From positions 9,781,246 to 9,845,245 of the forward strand of contig NC_021686.1 in NCBI RefSeq assembly GCF_000247815.1: 64,000 bases of DNA, read 5' to 3'. Positions 63,846 through 64,000 of this stretch are shown here, piece by piece (positions within the stretch are counted from its first letter, which is position 1; each line of letters begins with the position of its first letter). The translations under genes and the position numbers were made by a program. The notes beneath the pieces are model-generated. The model was not told where the DNA came from. It was given only the letters and a program-made list of their open reading frames with translations, and searched no databases. Origin of the DNA: Ficedula albicollis. Taxonomy: Eukaryota; Chordata; Aves; Passeriformes; Muscicapidae.

Positions 63846-64000
63846 TCAGTGCCGCCTCATTTTGACTTTCCTGGCGGGGCTGCCATCCTCCTCCTCCTCG
63901 TCACAGTCCTCTGTGTACTCGTAAGACCTTCGCCAATAGTTCTCAGAGCTGAAGTTGCTCCTTCTCCTATGTTTTGGTAAGAGGACTGAGCGCCTGTTCT
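63846..64000 (-). CDS. ALKBH5: ALKBH5, RNA m6A demethylase, C-terminal tail only
   Basis: Fe(II)/2-oxoglutarate dioxygenase that removes N6-methyl from adenosine in nuclear RNA. Only the last 50 codons are inside the window, read on the minus strand to TGA at 63848-63846. The tail contains [20 protein letters not shown], then [11 protein letters not shown], an acidic DEEEED run and the conserved end [11 protein letters not shown]. This matches the human C-terminus closely; the bird version has a longer acidic stretch where human has SEAAG. The catalytic domain lies beyond the window. Its position upstream of LLGL1 on the same strand agrees with human 17p11.2. Confidence 0.93.
   Translation of the reverse strand, partial: NRRSVLLPKHRRRSNFSSENYWRRSYEYTEDCDEEEEDGSPARKVKMRRH

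Overview
This window is vertebrate nuclear DNA, most probably avian. The genes are multi-exon with short introns and GC-rich promoters, and the introns and spacers carry several CR1 LINE fragments, the dominant retroposon of birds. Seven protein genes are recognisable: SHMT1 (+, 5' end cut by the window), SMCR8 (-), TOP3A (+), MIEF2 (-), FLII (+), LLGL1 (-) and the 3' end of ALKBH5 (-). This is the gene order of the human 17p11.2 (Smith-Magenis) block read in the opposite direction, with all relative orientations kept. No new multi-gene system is visible.

Layout: 1-4.2 kb SHMT1; 4.1-8.3 kb probable long SMCR8 3' UTR, convergent with SHMT1; 8.3-13.9 kb SMCR8 (two coding exons); 13.9-16 kb the shared SMCR8/TOP3A promoter region and a 33-bp minisatellite; 16-28 kb TOP3A (19 coding exons plus a duplicated exon 7); 28.9-33.1 kb MIEF2; 33.1-35.3 kb the MIEF2/FLII promoter region and a 30-bp minisatellite; 35.3-45 kb FLII; 45.1-54.7 kb LLGL1, tail-to-tail with FLII; 54.7-58.4 kb LLGL1 first intron and promoter; 59.5-64 kb ALKBH5 3' UTR and last codons.

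The genes are housekeeping neighbours, not a pathway: cytosolic one-carbon metabolism (SHMT1), the C9orf72-SMCR8-WDR41 GAP complex (SMCR8), decatenation in nucleus and mitochondria (TOP3A), DRP1 recruitment to mitochondria (MIEF2), actin remodelling and coactivation (FLII), cell polarity (LLGL1) and m6A demethylation (ALKBH5).

The striking features concern the integrity of the sequence. Six pure poly-C tracts of 411-851 bp, always C on the + strand, sit at GC-rich promoters, first exons or introns. One interrupts SMCR8 exon 1 and is bracketed by a 22-bp direct repeat; removing 784 bp restores an exact 930-codon frame. The first coding exons of FLII and LLGL1 cannot be found and probably lay where tracts now stand. 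Five near-identical tandem duplications (offsets 152, 417, 456, 649 and 976 bp) lie in TOP3A (two), FLII, LLGL1 and the ALKBH5 3' UTR. The FLII copy would break the frame if spliced in; the TOP3A and LLGL1 copies would keep it. I read the poly-C tracts, and probably most duplications, as assembly artefacts. Exon coordinates were placed by eye from splice signals and from remembered human proteins; summed coding lengths were checked for divisibility by three.
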